Shown here piece by piece: positions 7,386-15,980 of a DNA stretch of 64,000 nucleotides. The DNA lies in NCBI GenBank assembly GCA_017134815.1, contig CP071032.1:434001-498000 (forward strand), in the 5' to 3' direction. Origin of the DNA: Lentisphaerota bacterium (GTDB taxonomy: Bacteria; Verrucomicrobiota; Lentisphaeria; Victivallales; Victivallaceae). Position numbers and translations under genes: made by a program. Numbering within the stretch: the first letter of the stretch is position 1; each line of letters begins with the position of its first letter. The notes under the pieces were generated by a model. That model did no database searches. It was not told the origin of the DNA and was given only the letters and a program-made list of their open reading frames with translations.

Positions 7386-8525
7386 ATGAAAATATTTCTT
7401 ACTGGAATCACCGGACTGGTAGGCAGTTCTTTTGTGACAGCGTTGCTGCAGGAGCGCAATGATGTCAAGATTGTAGCTCTTACCAGAGACAGCGCTGTCA
7501 TGAGTGCCCGGCAGCGTGTTGAGGAAACGATTCGCGAGCAATGTGGATTTGACGAATGCCCCGAGCATACTGCAAAAGTGATGGACTCACTGGAGGTTGT
7601 TTCCGGAGATGTTGTGCATCTGGATCCGGAAGAGTTTGCAGCAATGCCTGAAATGCAGGGTGTGGATACCATTTTTCATTGCGCCGCAGATGTCAATCTT
7701 GGTAAAGATGTAACCGGACGGACCTATAAAATTAACTATCATGGCACAGAAAATGTTATTGCATTAGCCAAGAAGCTTAAGGTTAAGGAATTCCATTATG
7801 TCAGTACAGCCTATATCGCTGGCAAGATGCAGGGAAGGGCTATTGAAGATAAACCGATTGATTCCGGTTTTAACAACCCATATGAGGACAGCAAATACCA
7901 TGCTGAGCAGCTTGTCAGAAAATGTGGAATTCCGTTTTCCATATACCGTCCTTCCATAATAATCGGGCGCTTGTCTGACGGAAGGGTGAGGAAACCGCTG
8001 GCATTTTACAGAATTCTTGAATTTATGGCCAAGCTCAAAAAACATCGCTGCTCCAAGCTTAAAGCTGATCCGCTTGAGTGGGTGGATATGAATATTCATT
8101 TTACGGCCAGTCCGTCACAGCACGTTTATTTCGTTCCTATCGACTATGTGCAGTCATCAATTACAGCACTTTTCCAGAAGCCTGTCTGCAATAAGGCATA
8201 TCATATAACTGGTAACAGTCCCGTCAGCACTCATCAGATCAACAACGCCATGTGTCAGGTTCTGAGGCTGGGAAATGTTATTGTTGGTGAGAATAACCCT
8301 GATCCGAATATGGATGAAAAACTGATGACCCGTTTTCTAGGTGATCTGTTGCCATACTTTTCATCAGATATTATCTTTGATCAGTCAAATATTATTGATG
8401 CGCTCGGAGCCGGTGCTATTGACTGGCATGTCGGAGAAAAAGGCCTGCTGGTGATGATGCGCTCTTTCTTCAAAGATTTCTTCCCTAATGTTGACTGGGT
8501 GAATAAGGTTATTGAGGAAGATTGA
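7386..8525 (+). CDS. Extended SDR, thioester-reductase-like NAD(P)-dependent reductase
   Basis: This 379-residue Rossmann protein belongs to the extended SDR / male-sterility (NAD_binding_4) group, which reduces acyl thioesters or acts as epimerase/dehydrogenase. 'TGITGLVGS' at residues 6-14 is the nucleotide-binding glycine motif. 'FHCAADVN' and 'YVSTAYIAG' follow, and 'PYEDSKYHAE' supplies the Tyr-x3-Lys pair near residue 160. The ribosome site GGGGA precedes the ATG. The amidohydrolase starts 9 bases after its stop, so they likely share a transcript. The substrate is unknown, as no carrier-protein or adenylation domain is fused or adjacent. Confidence 0.8.
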   Translation: MKIFLTGITGLVGSSFVTALLQERNDVKIVALTRDSAVMSARQRVEETIREQCGFDECPEHTAKVMDSLEVVSGDVVHLDPEEFAAMPEMQGVDTIFHCAADVNLGKDVTGRTYKINYHGTENVIALAKKLKVKEFHYVSTAYIAGKMQGRAIEDKPIDSGFNNPYEDSKYHAEQLVRKCGIPFSIYRPSIIIGRLSDGRVRKPLAFYRILEFMAKLKKHRCSKLKADPLEWVDMNIHFTASPSQHVYFVPIDYVQSSITALFQKPVCNKAYHITGNSPVSTHQINNAMCQVLRLGNVIVGENNPDPNMDEKLMTRFLGDLLPYFSSDIIFDQSNIIDALGAGAIDWHVGEKGLLVMMRSFFKDFFPNVDWVNKVIEED

Positions 8526-8534
8526 TTTCAAACA

Positions 8535-9329
8535 ATGATAATTGATTTTCACACGCACTACTATCCTGAAAAAATAGTTGAGCGTGCTCTGGATTCTGTT
8601 GCTTTGGTTCCGGGTATGGAGCCGGCAACAGACGGGACACGACGCGGCCTGATCAAATCGATGCGTGCCTGTGGCATAGATTACTCACTGGCTTTGCCCC
8701 TGGCCAATACCCCTGATAATGTACGCGGTGTTAATCGCTGGGCGGCTCTGCAAAATACAGCTCCGGTTTTTCTGCTTGGATCTGTTCATCCCAGGATGAA
8801 GAAACCTGCTGAAACAATTAAATGGATTGCTTCTCTGGGGCTGAAAGGCGTAAAGGTTCATCCTGAATATCAGTCTTTTTGCTTTCAGGATGAGAGTTTT
8901 TTCCCGGTTTGGGAGGCATGTGCTGAAAATGATCTTTTTGTTCTGACCCATGCCGGTGGTGATATAAATTTTGAAGCTCCATATAAGACTAACCCCAGGT
9001 TGATGAAGGCTTTTCATCAGCGATTTGATTCTCTCAAGCTGATTATTGCCCACATGGGCTCGTGGGGAATGTGGGATGAGGCTGAGGAACATTTGGTAGG
9101 CTTGCCGGTCTATATGGATCTGGCTTTTACACTGGGCCAGCTTGAAAACGATCAACTGGTCAGGATGATACGCCGTCATGGAGCAGATCGGGTTTTGTTC
9201 GGTACCGACAGCCCCTGGAGGAGCCAGAAAGCTGCTTTAGATCAGTTTAATAAACTTGATTTAGATGAACATGAAAAGGCTTTAATTCTCAGTGGCAACG
9301 CTGCACAGCTGCTTGATTTGAAGATTTAA
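8535..9329 (+). CDS. Amidohydrolase-family (amidohydrolase 2) metal hydrolase
   Basis: This 264-residue TIM-barrel hydrolase has the metal-binding 'DFHTHYYP' at residues 3-10, 'GVKVHPEYQ' (second metal His) near residue 112, 'THAGGD' near 138, 'AHMGSWG' near 178 and the terminal 'LFGTDSPW' near 220. These match the amidohydrolase-related family that includes aminocarboxymuconate decarboxylase-like and TatD-like enzymes. The substrate is not evident. It follows the SDR gene closely, and a weak hairpin downstream (9353-9381) may end the pair. Confidence 0.8.
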   Translation: MIIDFHTHYYPEKIVERALDSVALVPGMEPATDGTRRGLIKSMRACGIDYSLALPLANTPDNVRGVNRWAALQNTAPVFLLGSVHPRMKKPAETIKWIASLGLKGVKVHPEYQSFCFQDESFFPVWEACAENDLFVLTHAGGDINFEAPYKTNPRLMKAFHQRFDSLKLIIAHMGSWGMWDEAEEHLVGLPVYMDLAFTLGQLENDQLVRMIRRHGADRVLFGTDSPWRSQKAALDQFNKLDLDEHEKALILSGNAAQLLDLKI

Positions 9330-9352
9330 AACGCCTTGACGAATTTGGTTTT

Positions 9353-9388
9353 AACGGCGGCCGAATTGATGCGGTGCCGTTATTTTAT
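9353..9388 (+). terminator. Weak terminator-like hairpin after the amidohydrolase
   Basis: AACGGC (9353-9358) can pair with GCCGTT (9376-9381), followed by TATTTTATTTT. The stem is only six pairs with a long loop, so termination strength is doubtful. The remaining bases to the next gene at 9505 are AT-rich with no gene. Confidence 0.4.
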
Positions 9389-9504
9389 TTTGATATTTTT
9401 GTAATTTCATTTGCCCATTGAGGTTAGGTAATATAATGTACCTTACATTTTTTATATGGGATATAGGGTAAAAACGTTTAATATTTCTAAGGAGTATGAA
9501 TTAT

Positions 9505-10692
9505 ATGTCGTTTGAATTATCTTATGTATTGATAACCCCTTACAGCCTGATGAAGTCAAGGACTGGCGGAATTCTTGCGCGTCTGCTGAGTCGCACTGAC
9601 CTGGATTTTACCGGTGCCAGAGTATTGACTTTCAGTCGTGAACTTGCAGAGAGATATGCTCAGTCTCTGCATGATACGGTAGGCAGGGATGATCCGGAGA
9701 AAGCCAGACTGCTTTCAGAGTATGTTCTTGAAAACTTCACCGAACATGAGGACGGCAAAAAAGAACGCGTTCTGATGCTGCTGTTTAAAGGTGAGGATGC
9801 CTGTGCAAAACTTTCAGCTATCGCTGGAAAGCTGAACCCTCCAACTACCAGAGACTGTGTTACCGGAGAAACAATCCGTGATACTTATGCCGATATGGTA
9901 TTTGATAAAGACAATCCTGAGGTGATTCGTTATTTTGAACCGGCCGTACTGACTCCACCGGACATGAAAGCTGCACTTGAAAAGCTTAAAATGTTTGCAG
10001 ATTTTGCGGATAAGAACGAAAACGTTGTAGAGAATGTTTTTGGCGTAGAGGAAGGCGATGAGCGCACTCTGGTAATAATCAAGCCTGATAACTGGCGTCA
10101 CCCGAGCAGTCGTCCCGGAAATATCATTGATATGCTGAGCAGAACCGGCCTGCGCATAGTTGGCTGTAAGGTTTACCGCATGTCAGTAGGCGAAGCTCTG
10201 GAATTTTATGGCCCTGTTCAGGAAGCGCTCCGCAAAAAACTCGCGCCTAAGATTGGTGAAAAGGCCAAGGAAATTATTGAAAAGGACCTTGACTTTAAGC
10301 TCAATGACTCAGTTTTACAGGGACTTACTGAATCAGTAGGAAAAGGCTTTGCTGACGATCAGTTCTCCAGGATTGTGGAGTTCATGTCCGGGCGGCGCCC
10401 TGAGGAATGTCCTGAGTCTGAGCTTGGTGATCCGGGGCTGGTCAAATGTCTTATTCTTATCTATGAAGGTAAAGATGCTATTAATAAGATTCGTACAGTG
10501 CTTGGACCGACAGATCCGACTAAAGCGCCAGGCGGAACTATTCGCCGGGACTTCGGCAGCGATGTCATGGTAAATACTGCCCATGCATCAGATTCCCGTG
10601 ACAGTGTCAAACGGGAAATGCAGGTTGTTAAAATTAAAAATAACCGTTTGAGCCAGCACATTTATGAATTTCTTGAAGATCATAAAGGCTGA
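9505..10692 (+). CDS. Double-domain nucleoside diphosphate kinase
   Basis: This 395-residue protein has two NDK folds. The C-terminal one (about residues 180-395) has 'RTLVIIKPDNW', 'GGTIRRDFGSD' and 'NTAHASDS'. His360 of the last motif sits where NDK carries its phospho-accepting histidine, so this half is probably active in balancing NTP pools. The N-terminal half (about 5-170) keeps the fold pattern ('SYVLITPYSLMKSRTGGIL', 'TGETIRDTYAD'), but where the histidine motif should be it reads 'NPEVIRYFEP', so it is probably inactive. I chose the ATG at 9505 because AAGGAG ends ten bases before it; the ATG at 9496 is too close. Standard NDKs are about 140 residues. Confidence 0.85.
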   Translation: MSFELSYVLITPYSLMKSRTGGILARLLSRTDLDFTGARVLTFSRELAERYAQSLHDTVGRDDPEKARLLSEYVLENFTEHEDGKKERVLMLLFKGEDACAKLSAIAGKLNPPTTRDCVTGETIRDTYADMVFDKDNPEVIRYFEPAVLTPPDMKAALEKLKMFADFADKNENVVENVFGVEEGDERTLVIIKPDNWRHPSSRPGNIIDMLSRTGLRIVGCKVYRMSVGEALEFYGPVQEALRKKLAPKIGEKAKEIIEKDLDFKLNDSVLQGLTESVGKGFADDQFSRIVEFMSGRRPEECPESELGDPGLVKCLILIYEGKDAINKIRTVLGPTDPTKAPGGTIRRDFGSDVMVNTAHASDSRDSVKREMQVVKIKNNRLSQHIYEFLEDHKG

Positions 10693-10714
10693 AACGAGCT
10701 TTTGAGGTGAAAAA

Positions 10715-11290
10715 ATGGAATTTCAGGAAGTTGCAAAAGAACGCAGAACTATAAGACGCTTTAAGCAGGTACAGGTACTTGATAAAGATCTTACTCATAT
10801 GATTGATGTTGGTCGCAGGGTGTCCTGTGCGGCTAACATGCAGCTGCTGCGCTATACTGTTCTGCAGAACAAGAGTATAGTAAAGCAGATTTTTGAGACT
10901 ACTGCATGGGGCGGTTTTGTAACGCCGCGCCGCACTCCTGAGTTCGGTAAAAACGCACCTCTTACCTTTATCGCAGTCTGCACCCTCGGCGAAAGCACTG
11001 AAACTGTTCATGCTAACGCCGGGGCTGCAATTCAGGCCATGCAGTATGCTGCATGGGACGTTGGTCTTGGGTGCTGCTGGATCGGTGCATTCAATAAGCA
11101 GCGGGCTTCTGAAATCTTAGAAGTTCCGCCTGAATCACATCTCTTATACCTGCTTGCAGTCGGTTATCCTGATGAGGAACCGGTGCAGGATGATATTGAC
11201 TTGAATGATTCTCCCAAGTACTATCTGGATGATAATGACGTATTACACGTTCCTAAATATAAGGTTGAAGCCATTACTGAATGGCGCTAA
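10715..11290 (+). CDS. Nitroreductase-family FMN protein
   Basis: This 191-residue flavoprotein has the family N-terminus 'ERRTIRRFKQ' (FMN-binding Arg-Arg-Ser/Thr-type), 'AAIQAMQYAAWDVGLGCCWIGAF' near residue 107-130, and the closing 'LLYLLAVGYPDEEP'. These enzymes transfer hydride from NAD(P)H via FMN to quinones, nitro compounds or other acceptors. It begins 22 bases after the NDK stop with ribosome site GAGGTG, so it may be co-transcribed. The natural acceptor is unknown. Confidence 0.88.
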   Translation: MEFQEVAKERRTIRRFKQVQVLDKDLTHMIDVGRRVSCAANMQLLRYTVLQNKSIVKQIFETTAWGGFVTPRRTPEFGKNAPLTFIAVCTLGESTETVHANAGAAIQAMQYAAWDVGLGCCWIGAFNKQRASEILEVPPESHLLYLLAVGYPDEEPVQDDIDLNDSPKYYLDDNDVLHVPKYKVEAITEWR

Positions 11291-11306
11291 TTCATAGTTA
11301 GAAACC

Positions 11307-12290
11307 ATGGAAATTTCTTTCGCGACGAATATTCTTGCTGTTAATGTATTACTGTTTATTGCTGGCCTGGCACTGTTGATAAAAGGGTGTGATTTCTTTA
11401 TTGATGCCGCTGCCCAGATTGCCAGAGAATTTAAAATTCCTGAAATTGTGATTGGTCTCACGCTGGTCAGCATAGGAACCTCGCTTCCAGAGTTTGCAAC
11501 TGATGTCTATGCCTCAGTGAAAGGCCAGGGTGACATTGTTATCGGCGATCTTGTAGGCAGCAATATAACCAACATAGCCCTGGTACTTGGAATTGCAGTC
11601 CTTTTGACCGGCAAAATGGCTATTCCAAGACATCTGGTAAAGCGTGATGCGCTGTTCATGCTTGGGTCATTTTTTCTTTTTGCCGGTATTGCTTTTATCT
11701 GCAACGGAATACTGCCGCGCTGGAGTGGAATTATTCTATTATTTTTGATGGGTGGATATTTAATTTATCTTTTTAAGAACCGTGACGCTCTGGCCGAACT
11801 TGAGGAAGGAGAAGAACACGAGGAACCGGCTTTTAAAACATTAAACGGGGCCTGGCTGTTTTTAGTAATAGGTCTGGTTATGATATTTTTTGGAGCCAAG
11901 ACCATGGTAGATAATGTTATTTATGTGGCGGACCGGTTGCACCTTAATAAAGCTCTTATCTCTGCCACAGTGGTTGCATTCGGCACTTCAGTGCCGGAAC
12001 TTGCGGTAACCATTGGCAGTGTGATTAAAAATAAGAAGGCCATTGCTCTGGGCAATATAATCGGCAGCTGTATATTCAATCTGGTTTTGATAATGGGACT
12101 GTGCATTGTCATCAACCCAGTACCAGTCGCCAGGGAAATTCTTTATGTTATCAACCCAATCATGATTTTATGCGGCGTTATGCTGGTTACGTTTATGCGG
12201 ACCGGCTGGCGTCTGGTCAGGTTTGAAGGGATTATTTTCCTGTTGACGTATATTGGTTTCATTATTTATAATGCAGTCAAAGTGGGTTAA
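11307..12290 (+). CDS. Calcium/sodium antiporter (CaCA family, YrbG-like)
   Basis: This 327-residue inner-membrane antiporter has about ten helices in two inverted halves. The two alpha-repeats are both intact: 'GTSLPEFATDV' with 'GDLVGSNITNI' near residues 55-90, and 'FGTSVPELAVTIGS' with 'GNIIGSCIFNL' near 215-255. The acidic residues of both 'PE' motifs, which bind the exchanged cation, are present. A cytosolic acidic loop 'LEEGEEHEEP' separates the halves. It lies 16 bases after the nitroreductase and overlaps the next, convergent, gene by four bases. Confidence 0.92.
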   Translation: MEISFATNILAVNVLLFIAGLALLIKGCDFFIDAAAQIAREFKIPEIVIGLTLVSIGTSLPEFATDVYASVKGQGDIVIGDLVGSNITNIALVLGIAVLLTGKMAIPRHLVKRDALFMLGSFFLFAGIAFICNGILPRWSGIILLFLMGGYLIYLFKNRDALAELEEGEEHEEPAFKTLNGAWLFLVIGLVMIFFGAKTMVDNVIYVADRLHLNKALISATVVAFGTSVPELAVTIGSVIKNKKAIALGNIIGSCIFNLVLIMGLCIVINPVPVAREILYVINPIMILCGVMLVTFMRTGWRLVRFEGIIFLLTYIGFIIYNAVKVG

Positions 12291-13045
12291 TTTTGCTTAC
12301 CGGTATCGAGGCAGCGGTTAAACAGGACCGTTGCTCCAGTTACGGCTGCCGGCAAAAGAAGGATCATGGCGAAAGGAATCAGCGACAGAATGTAGGCTGC
12401 AAGCCCGAAGCCAAGAACTTTCACCCGGTTCCCTCGCAGAAACAGCTTGTACTGTCTGCGTCGTATGCAGCGATGTTCTGCGCTGTAAACCAGAAACGAC
12501 AATGCAAAAAAGTATCCGACAACCGCTGCATATAATACTGGTCCTGCGACTGGCACAAAGAAAGAAAGCGGGAAAAGCACAATTGTCCAGAATATAGTTA
12601 TCAAATTGAGTACGGCACTGTCGTAGATGGAGTGAAACATAAATACTATGAACTTCCAGCCGCGCGGCTCGTAATATTTGAAACTGAACTCATTTTTCTC
12701 TATTTTTGCCACCATGGTATCAAAGAATGGCGATGAAAATATGGTGTAGATGGTAGTGACGCCAAGCAGCAGAATACTGAAACCTGCTAGAAACGCTGCT
12801 GTCGCAGTGAGCCAGCGCAGCGGGTAAATGAAGTATTTGAGCCATGCTGCATGGGCTGACGGGTCTGGCAGCAAAGAAAGCAGCCACGGATTCAGGTATT
12901 CAAAGTAGGCCCATATTCCCAGGCCGTAAAGAAGCAGAATTATCAACATGGGAATTATGGCATAATGCCAATAGCGCCAGTTGCCGTAAAAAAGTTTAAT
13001 TCCGCTGAAAAAAGTTTTAATTCCTGCAAAAAAATCACTTAACAT
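12287..13045 (-). CDS. EI24/CysZ-like integral membrane protein
   Basis: From the ATG at 13045 this is a 252-residue protein with four to five long hydrophobic segments and the EI24-domain layout: 'FFSGIKLFYGNWRYWHYAIIPM', 'FLAGFSILLLGVTTIYTIFSSPFFDTMVAKIE', 'DSAVLNLITIFWTIVLFPLSFFVPVAGP', and a final 'FGLAAYILSLIPFAMILLLPAAVTGATVLF'. CysZ proteins of this fold import sulfate, but the domain is broader and no cysteine-synthesis gene adjoins it. I preferred 13045 over 13087 because AAGGG is nine bases upstream. Confidence 0.7.
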   Translation of the reverse strand: MLSDFFAGIKTFFSGIKLFYGNWRYWHYAIIPMLIILLLYGLGIWAYFEYLNPWLLSLLPDPSAHAAWLKYFIYPLRWLTATAAFLAGFSILLLGVTTIYTIFSSPFFDTMVAKIEKNEFSFKYYEPRGWKFIVFMFHSIYDSAVLNLITIFWTIVLFPLSFFVPVAGPVLYAAVVGYFFALSFLVYSAEHRCIRRRQYKLFLRGNRVKVLGFGLAAYILSLIPFAMILLLPAAVTGATVLFNRCLDTGKQN

Positions 13046-13176
13046 CTTGAACATACCCTTAGTGCTGTCAGTTACTTTAGCATTCAAGTAATATTATGCG
13101 GCAAGCTGATAATGCAAACACAAAAAGTGCCGGGCATTGCAGCCGGCGCATTACCATACCTGGTGCAGAGATTTAT

Positions 13177-13512
13177 CTAATGATCACAGGCGTTATCTCC
13201 TGTCTTTAAGTTATTTGCCAGAAAAGCATTAACTATTTCTTTCGGTGATATTGCCGGGGCTCCGGTAATAACTTTCACTCCAGCTTCTTTTAATAGTTCT
13301 TGAGCTCGCATGCCCATGCCGCCGGCAATAACTGTTGTTACTTCATTCTCATTCAGCCAGCTCGGCAGTACTCCTGGTTCATGCGGTGGTGGCGTCTTCG
13401 TTTCTGAACCTGTAATGACACCCTGCTCATCAATTTCAAAAAAATTAAATTCCTGACAATGACCAAAGTGCATACACAGAAGTCCGTTTGCTACTGGTAG
13501 TGCTAATTTCAT
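13177..13512 (-). CDS. NifX/NafY-like (dinitrogenase cofactor-type) protein
   Basis: This 111-residue protein has the RNase-H-like fold of the Fe-Mo cofactor carrier family (MTH1175 type): 'MKLALPVANGLLCMHFGHCQEFNFFEID', then 'VTTVIAGGMGMRAQELLKEAGVKVITGA'. The His/Cys segment 'MHFGHCQEF' suits metal binding. Such small proteins sit beside MinD-like ferredoxin ATPases in many anaerobes that do not fix nitrogen, so a nitrogenase role is not implied. It is the last gene of the operon that begins at 16457 and follows the ATPase by 22 bases. Confidence 0.85.
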   Translation of the reverse strand: MKLALPVANGLLCMHFGHCQEFNFFEIDEQGVITGSETKTPPPHEPGVLPSWLNENEVTTVIAGGMGMRAQELLKEAGVKVITGAPAISPKEIVNAFLANNLKTGDNACDH

Positions 13513-13534
13513 TTTGTCTCCCTGTTTTTACAGT

Positions 13535-15346
13535 TTAAATATCTAAGATTTCCTGAATTTTATTACCGATGCTGATAACCGCATTGCGGGCCGGGCAGGG
13601 GGGTGAGTCAACCAGATTAAGGCCGTGTATCACTGCTCGGCCAACATTTTCATCAAAAGGTATTTCACCGATTACCGGTACTTTCATTTCCCGGCACTTA
13701 CTTTTGATTGAACTGGACTCCTGCTCGTTGATATCAGACTTATTGATAACTACGGCTGCTTTAATTCTAAAATGTCTGGTTAGCTGTAAAGCCCGCAGCA
13801 TATCGTGAGTTCCTGAGCATGTTGGCTCTGTAACAACCAGTGCCATACGGCATCCGGTAATTGAAGCAATCACCGGACAGCCGATTCCTGGAGGACCGTC
13901 ACCCAGTATGCCGGCCGAGTCTTCAGCAGCAGCCAGACTCAATGCGGAATTTCTGACTTGAGTTACCAGTTTTCCGGAATTCTCTTCACCAATATTGAGA
14001 AAGGCATGAGCCAGTTTCCCGTAATCAGTCTGGGCGGAGTAAACAAATCCGGTGTTTCCCGGAGTCATCTCTATTGCGTCATATGGGCAGACCAGCTTGC
14101 ATAAACCACAGCCTTCACAAGCACTTTCAAGTACTTTGAAATAACCGTCTGTATCAAGTTTGATCGCTTCAAACTGACACAGTGAAGCACTCTTGCCGCA
14201 CTTTATGCAAATGTCTTTCTTAATGCGGGCTTTGGCACCTGAAGTAAAGAGCCTGGTGGTCAGGGTTTTTCCATCCAGCAAAATTGGCAGATTAGAGGCA
14301 TCAACATCAGCATCGAAGAATGTCGCTTTTGGCTGCATTGCGGCTAATGCTGCGGTAATTGTGGTTTTTCCGGTACCGCCTTTGCCGCTTATAACAACTA
14401 TTTCGTCAATGTTCCGGTCACTTTCAGCCGGTTCTGTTTCAGCAATTACTTCAGTTGTGTGGCGGGGCTCTGTCTGGAATGTTGCGCATTGTCTGGATTT
14501 GGCTAAATCAAAAGCAGCTTGAGATATGTCCTGCATGATAGCAGCAATTTCTGGGTGCTTTTCTGCCAGCAGCCAGCCTCTGGAATAACTTTCTGCATAT
14601 TTGCGGGAAAAAGGAATCCTGCCCAGAATCGGAATTTCAGCTTTCTCGGCAAAGTCCTCAATTATTTTATCATTTTCCCCGGCTCTGTTGATAATAATTC
14701 CAGTCGGTATACCCATTTGTGAGCTTAATTGAGCAGCAAGGCTCAGGTCATTAAGTCCAAAAGGAGTCGGTTCAGTTACCAGCAGAGTAATACTGGCATT
14801 GGTTAATGTTTCGCGTACCGCACATCCGCAGCCGGGGGCGGCATCCAGAATATTAATGTCGCTGTCATGAAGAGTTTTTCTGAGCTGCTTTATGATGTCT
14901 GGAGCCTGAACCTGTCCGATTTCAAGCTCACCCCATGACAGTTTAAAAGGCAAACCTGAGTTTACGCTGTGGATTGTGCCTATACGTGCATTTTTAGTGC
15001 TGACGGCGTTTTGTGGACATATATATGCACATGCTCCGCAGGCATGACACATTTCTTCAAAAAGTAATGGCCTGCCTCCGACAACGGTGACTGCATTAAA
15101 GCGACAGACTGTCGCACACTTTCCGCATCCGCTGCAAAGTTCAGGGATAAACTGTGGTTTGGGCAGACAGACCGGAGTTGCCGTTGACGAGGCAGTATTA
15201 AGAAAAAGATGATCATTTGGTGCTTCAACATCACAATCGACCAAATGCAGTTTCTGATTTCCTTGCCGGCTGATCGCCCATGCCAGGTTTACGGCTATCG
15301 TTGTTTTTCCGGTGCCGCCCTTTCCGCTAGCAATACAAATCTGCAT
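13535..15346 (-). CDS. Fused tandem MinD-like ATPase with inserted ferredoxin domains
   Basis: This 603-residue protein joins two copies of the ParA/MinD-type P-loop NTPase with an inserted 2[4Fe-4S] ferredoxin. The first half has 'SGKGGTGKTT' at about residue 7-16, then 'CSGCGKCATVC' and 'CHACGACAYIC'. The second half starts near residue 315 with a second 'SGKGGTGKTT', then 'CIKCGKSASLC' and 'CEGCGLCKLVC'. Its first cluster lacks the third cysteine (Ser, codon AGT). In most genomes these are two adjacent genes of about 285 residues each. The likely role is Fe-S or metal-cofactor handling with the neighbouring NifX-like proteins; this is inferred. The ATG at 15346 is two bases past the previous stop; an upstream TTG at 15358 is possible. 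Confidence 0.85.
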   Translation of the reverse strand: MQICIASGKGGTGKTTIAVNLAWAISRQGNQKLHLVDCDVEAPNDHLFLNTASSTATPVCLPKPQFIPELCSGCGKCATVCRFNAVTVVGGRPLLFEEMCHACGACAYICPQNAVSTKNARIGTIHSVNSGLPFKLSWGELEIGQVQAPDIIKQLRKTLHDSDINILDAAPGCGCAVRETLTNASITLLVTEPTPFGLNDLSLAAQLSSQMGIPTGIIINRAGENDKIIEDFAEKAEIPILGRIPFSRKYAESYSRGWLLAEKHPEIAAIMQDISQAAFDLAKSRQCATFQTEPRHTTEVIAETEPAESDRNIDEIVVISGKGGTGKTTITAALAAMQPKATFFDADVDASNLPILLDGKTLTTRLFTSGAKARIKKDICIKCGKSASLCQFEAIKLDTDGYFKVLESACEGCGLCKLVCPYDAIEMTPGNTGFVYSAQTDYGKLAHAFLNIGEENSGKLVTQVRNSALSLAAAEDSAGILGDGPPGIGCPVIASITGCRMALVVTEPTCSGTHDMLRALQLTRHFRIKAAVVINKSDINEQESSSIKSKCREMKVPVIGEIPFDENVGRAVIHGLNLVDSPPCPARNAVISIGNKIQEILDI

Positions 15347-15348
15347 GT

Positions 15349-15711
15349 TTACATCCAATGCCCTTCGACGTTTGGAACTTCAGCGGAGTTGAGCTTTCCC
15401 TGCTTAAACTTTTCTATCAGGTCGCTAACTGTACCACTGGCTCCACAGATGACTTTAATTCTGGCTGCCTGCAATGTTCTGAAGGCTTTTGGGCCGCAGT
15501 GCCCGCAGATAACGTAATCTGCCCCAGTGTCGGCAACAATGGTTGCGGCTTGAATGCCGGCGCCCTGAGCCGCATTGAGGTTTTGCGTGTTATCAGTATA
15601 ATATGTTTCACTGGTTTCAGTGTCATAAATCAAGAACCCCGGGCAGCGTCCAAAACGTTGATCCAGAGAAGAGTCAAGTTCTCTGCCGGCAGCAGCAAAT
15701 GCTAATTTCAT
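15349..15711 (-). CDS. NifX/NafY-like (dinitrogenase cofactor-type) protein
   Basis: This 120-residue member of the cofactor-carrier family begins 'MKLAFAAAGRELDSSLDQRFGRCPGFLIYD', the typical N-terminus with Cys in 'RFGRCP'. It ends with 'ADYVICGHCGPKAFRTLQAARIKVICG', which carries another Cys-His-Cys group. I chose the ATG at 15711, with AGGT seven bases upstream, because the similarity begins there; an in-frame extension to 15888 would overlap the small gene before it. It is paralogous to the gene at 13177, which lies on the other side of the ATPase. Confidence 0.85.
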   Translation of the reverse strand: MKLAFAAAGRELDSSLDQRFGRCPGFLIYDTETSETYYTDNTQNLNAAQGAGIQAATIVADTGADYVICGHCGPKAFRTLQAARIKVICGASGTVSDLIEKFKQGKLNSAEVPNVEGHWM

Positions 15712-15727
15712 AATGTAACCTGCGATT

Positions 15728-15925
15728 TTATCTGTTATTAAACCTGCGTCCGAAGCTGATCCCGCAGCCGCCACGCATACCTGCTCTGCGTTTTTTTCTA
15801 AAACCGATGCAGCAGGCTTGTGGCTGTCGAGTTGCCTGAGGTTGCTGTTGATTTCGACAAGGTCCGAGGCCGCGTCCTGTAGCGACACCTTGTCCCGTTG
15901 GTCCGGTTCCGTCCATACCTGGCAT
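15728..15925 (-). CDS. DUF5320-type small glycine-rich protein
   Basis: This is a 65-residue protein with the hallmark start 'MPGMDGTGPTGQGVATGRGLG' (here seen in shorter form as MPGMDGTGP and GRGLGPC), followed by a Gln/Arg-rich region and a 'GMRGGCGISFGRRF' tail. DUF5320 proteins regularly accompany the MinD-like ferredoxin ATPases and NifX-like proteins; no activity is known. AGGA precedes the ATG. It lies 55 bases downstream of the DUF134 gene. Confidence 0.8.
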   Translation of the reverse strand: MPGMDGTGPTGQGVATGRGLGPCRNQQQPQATRQPQACCIGFRKKRRAGMRGGCGISFGRRFNNR

Positions 15926-15980
15926 GTTTATATCCTTTTTTTGATTTTATTAAATAATTTCAGGCAGAGTTACAGAAAAA

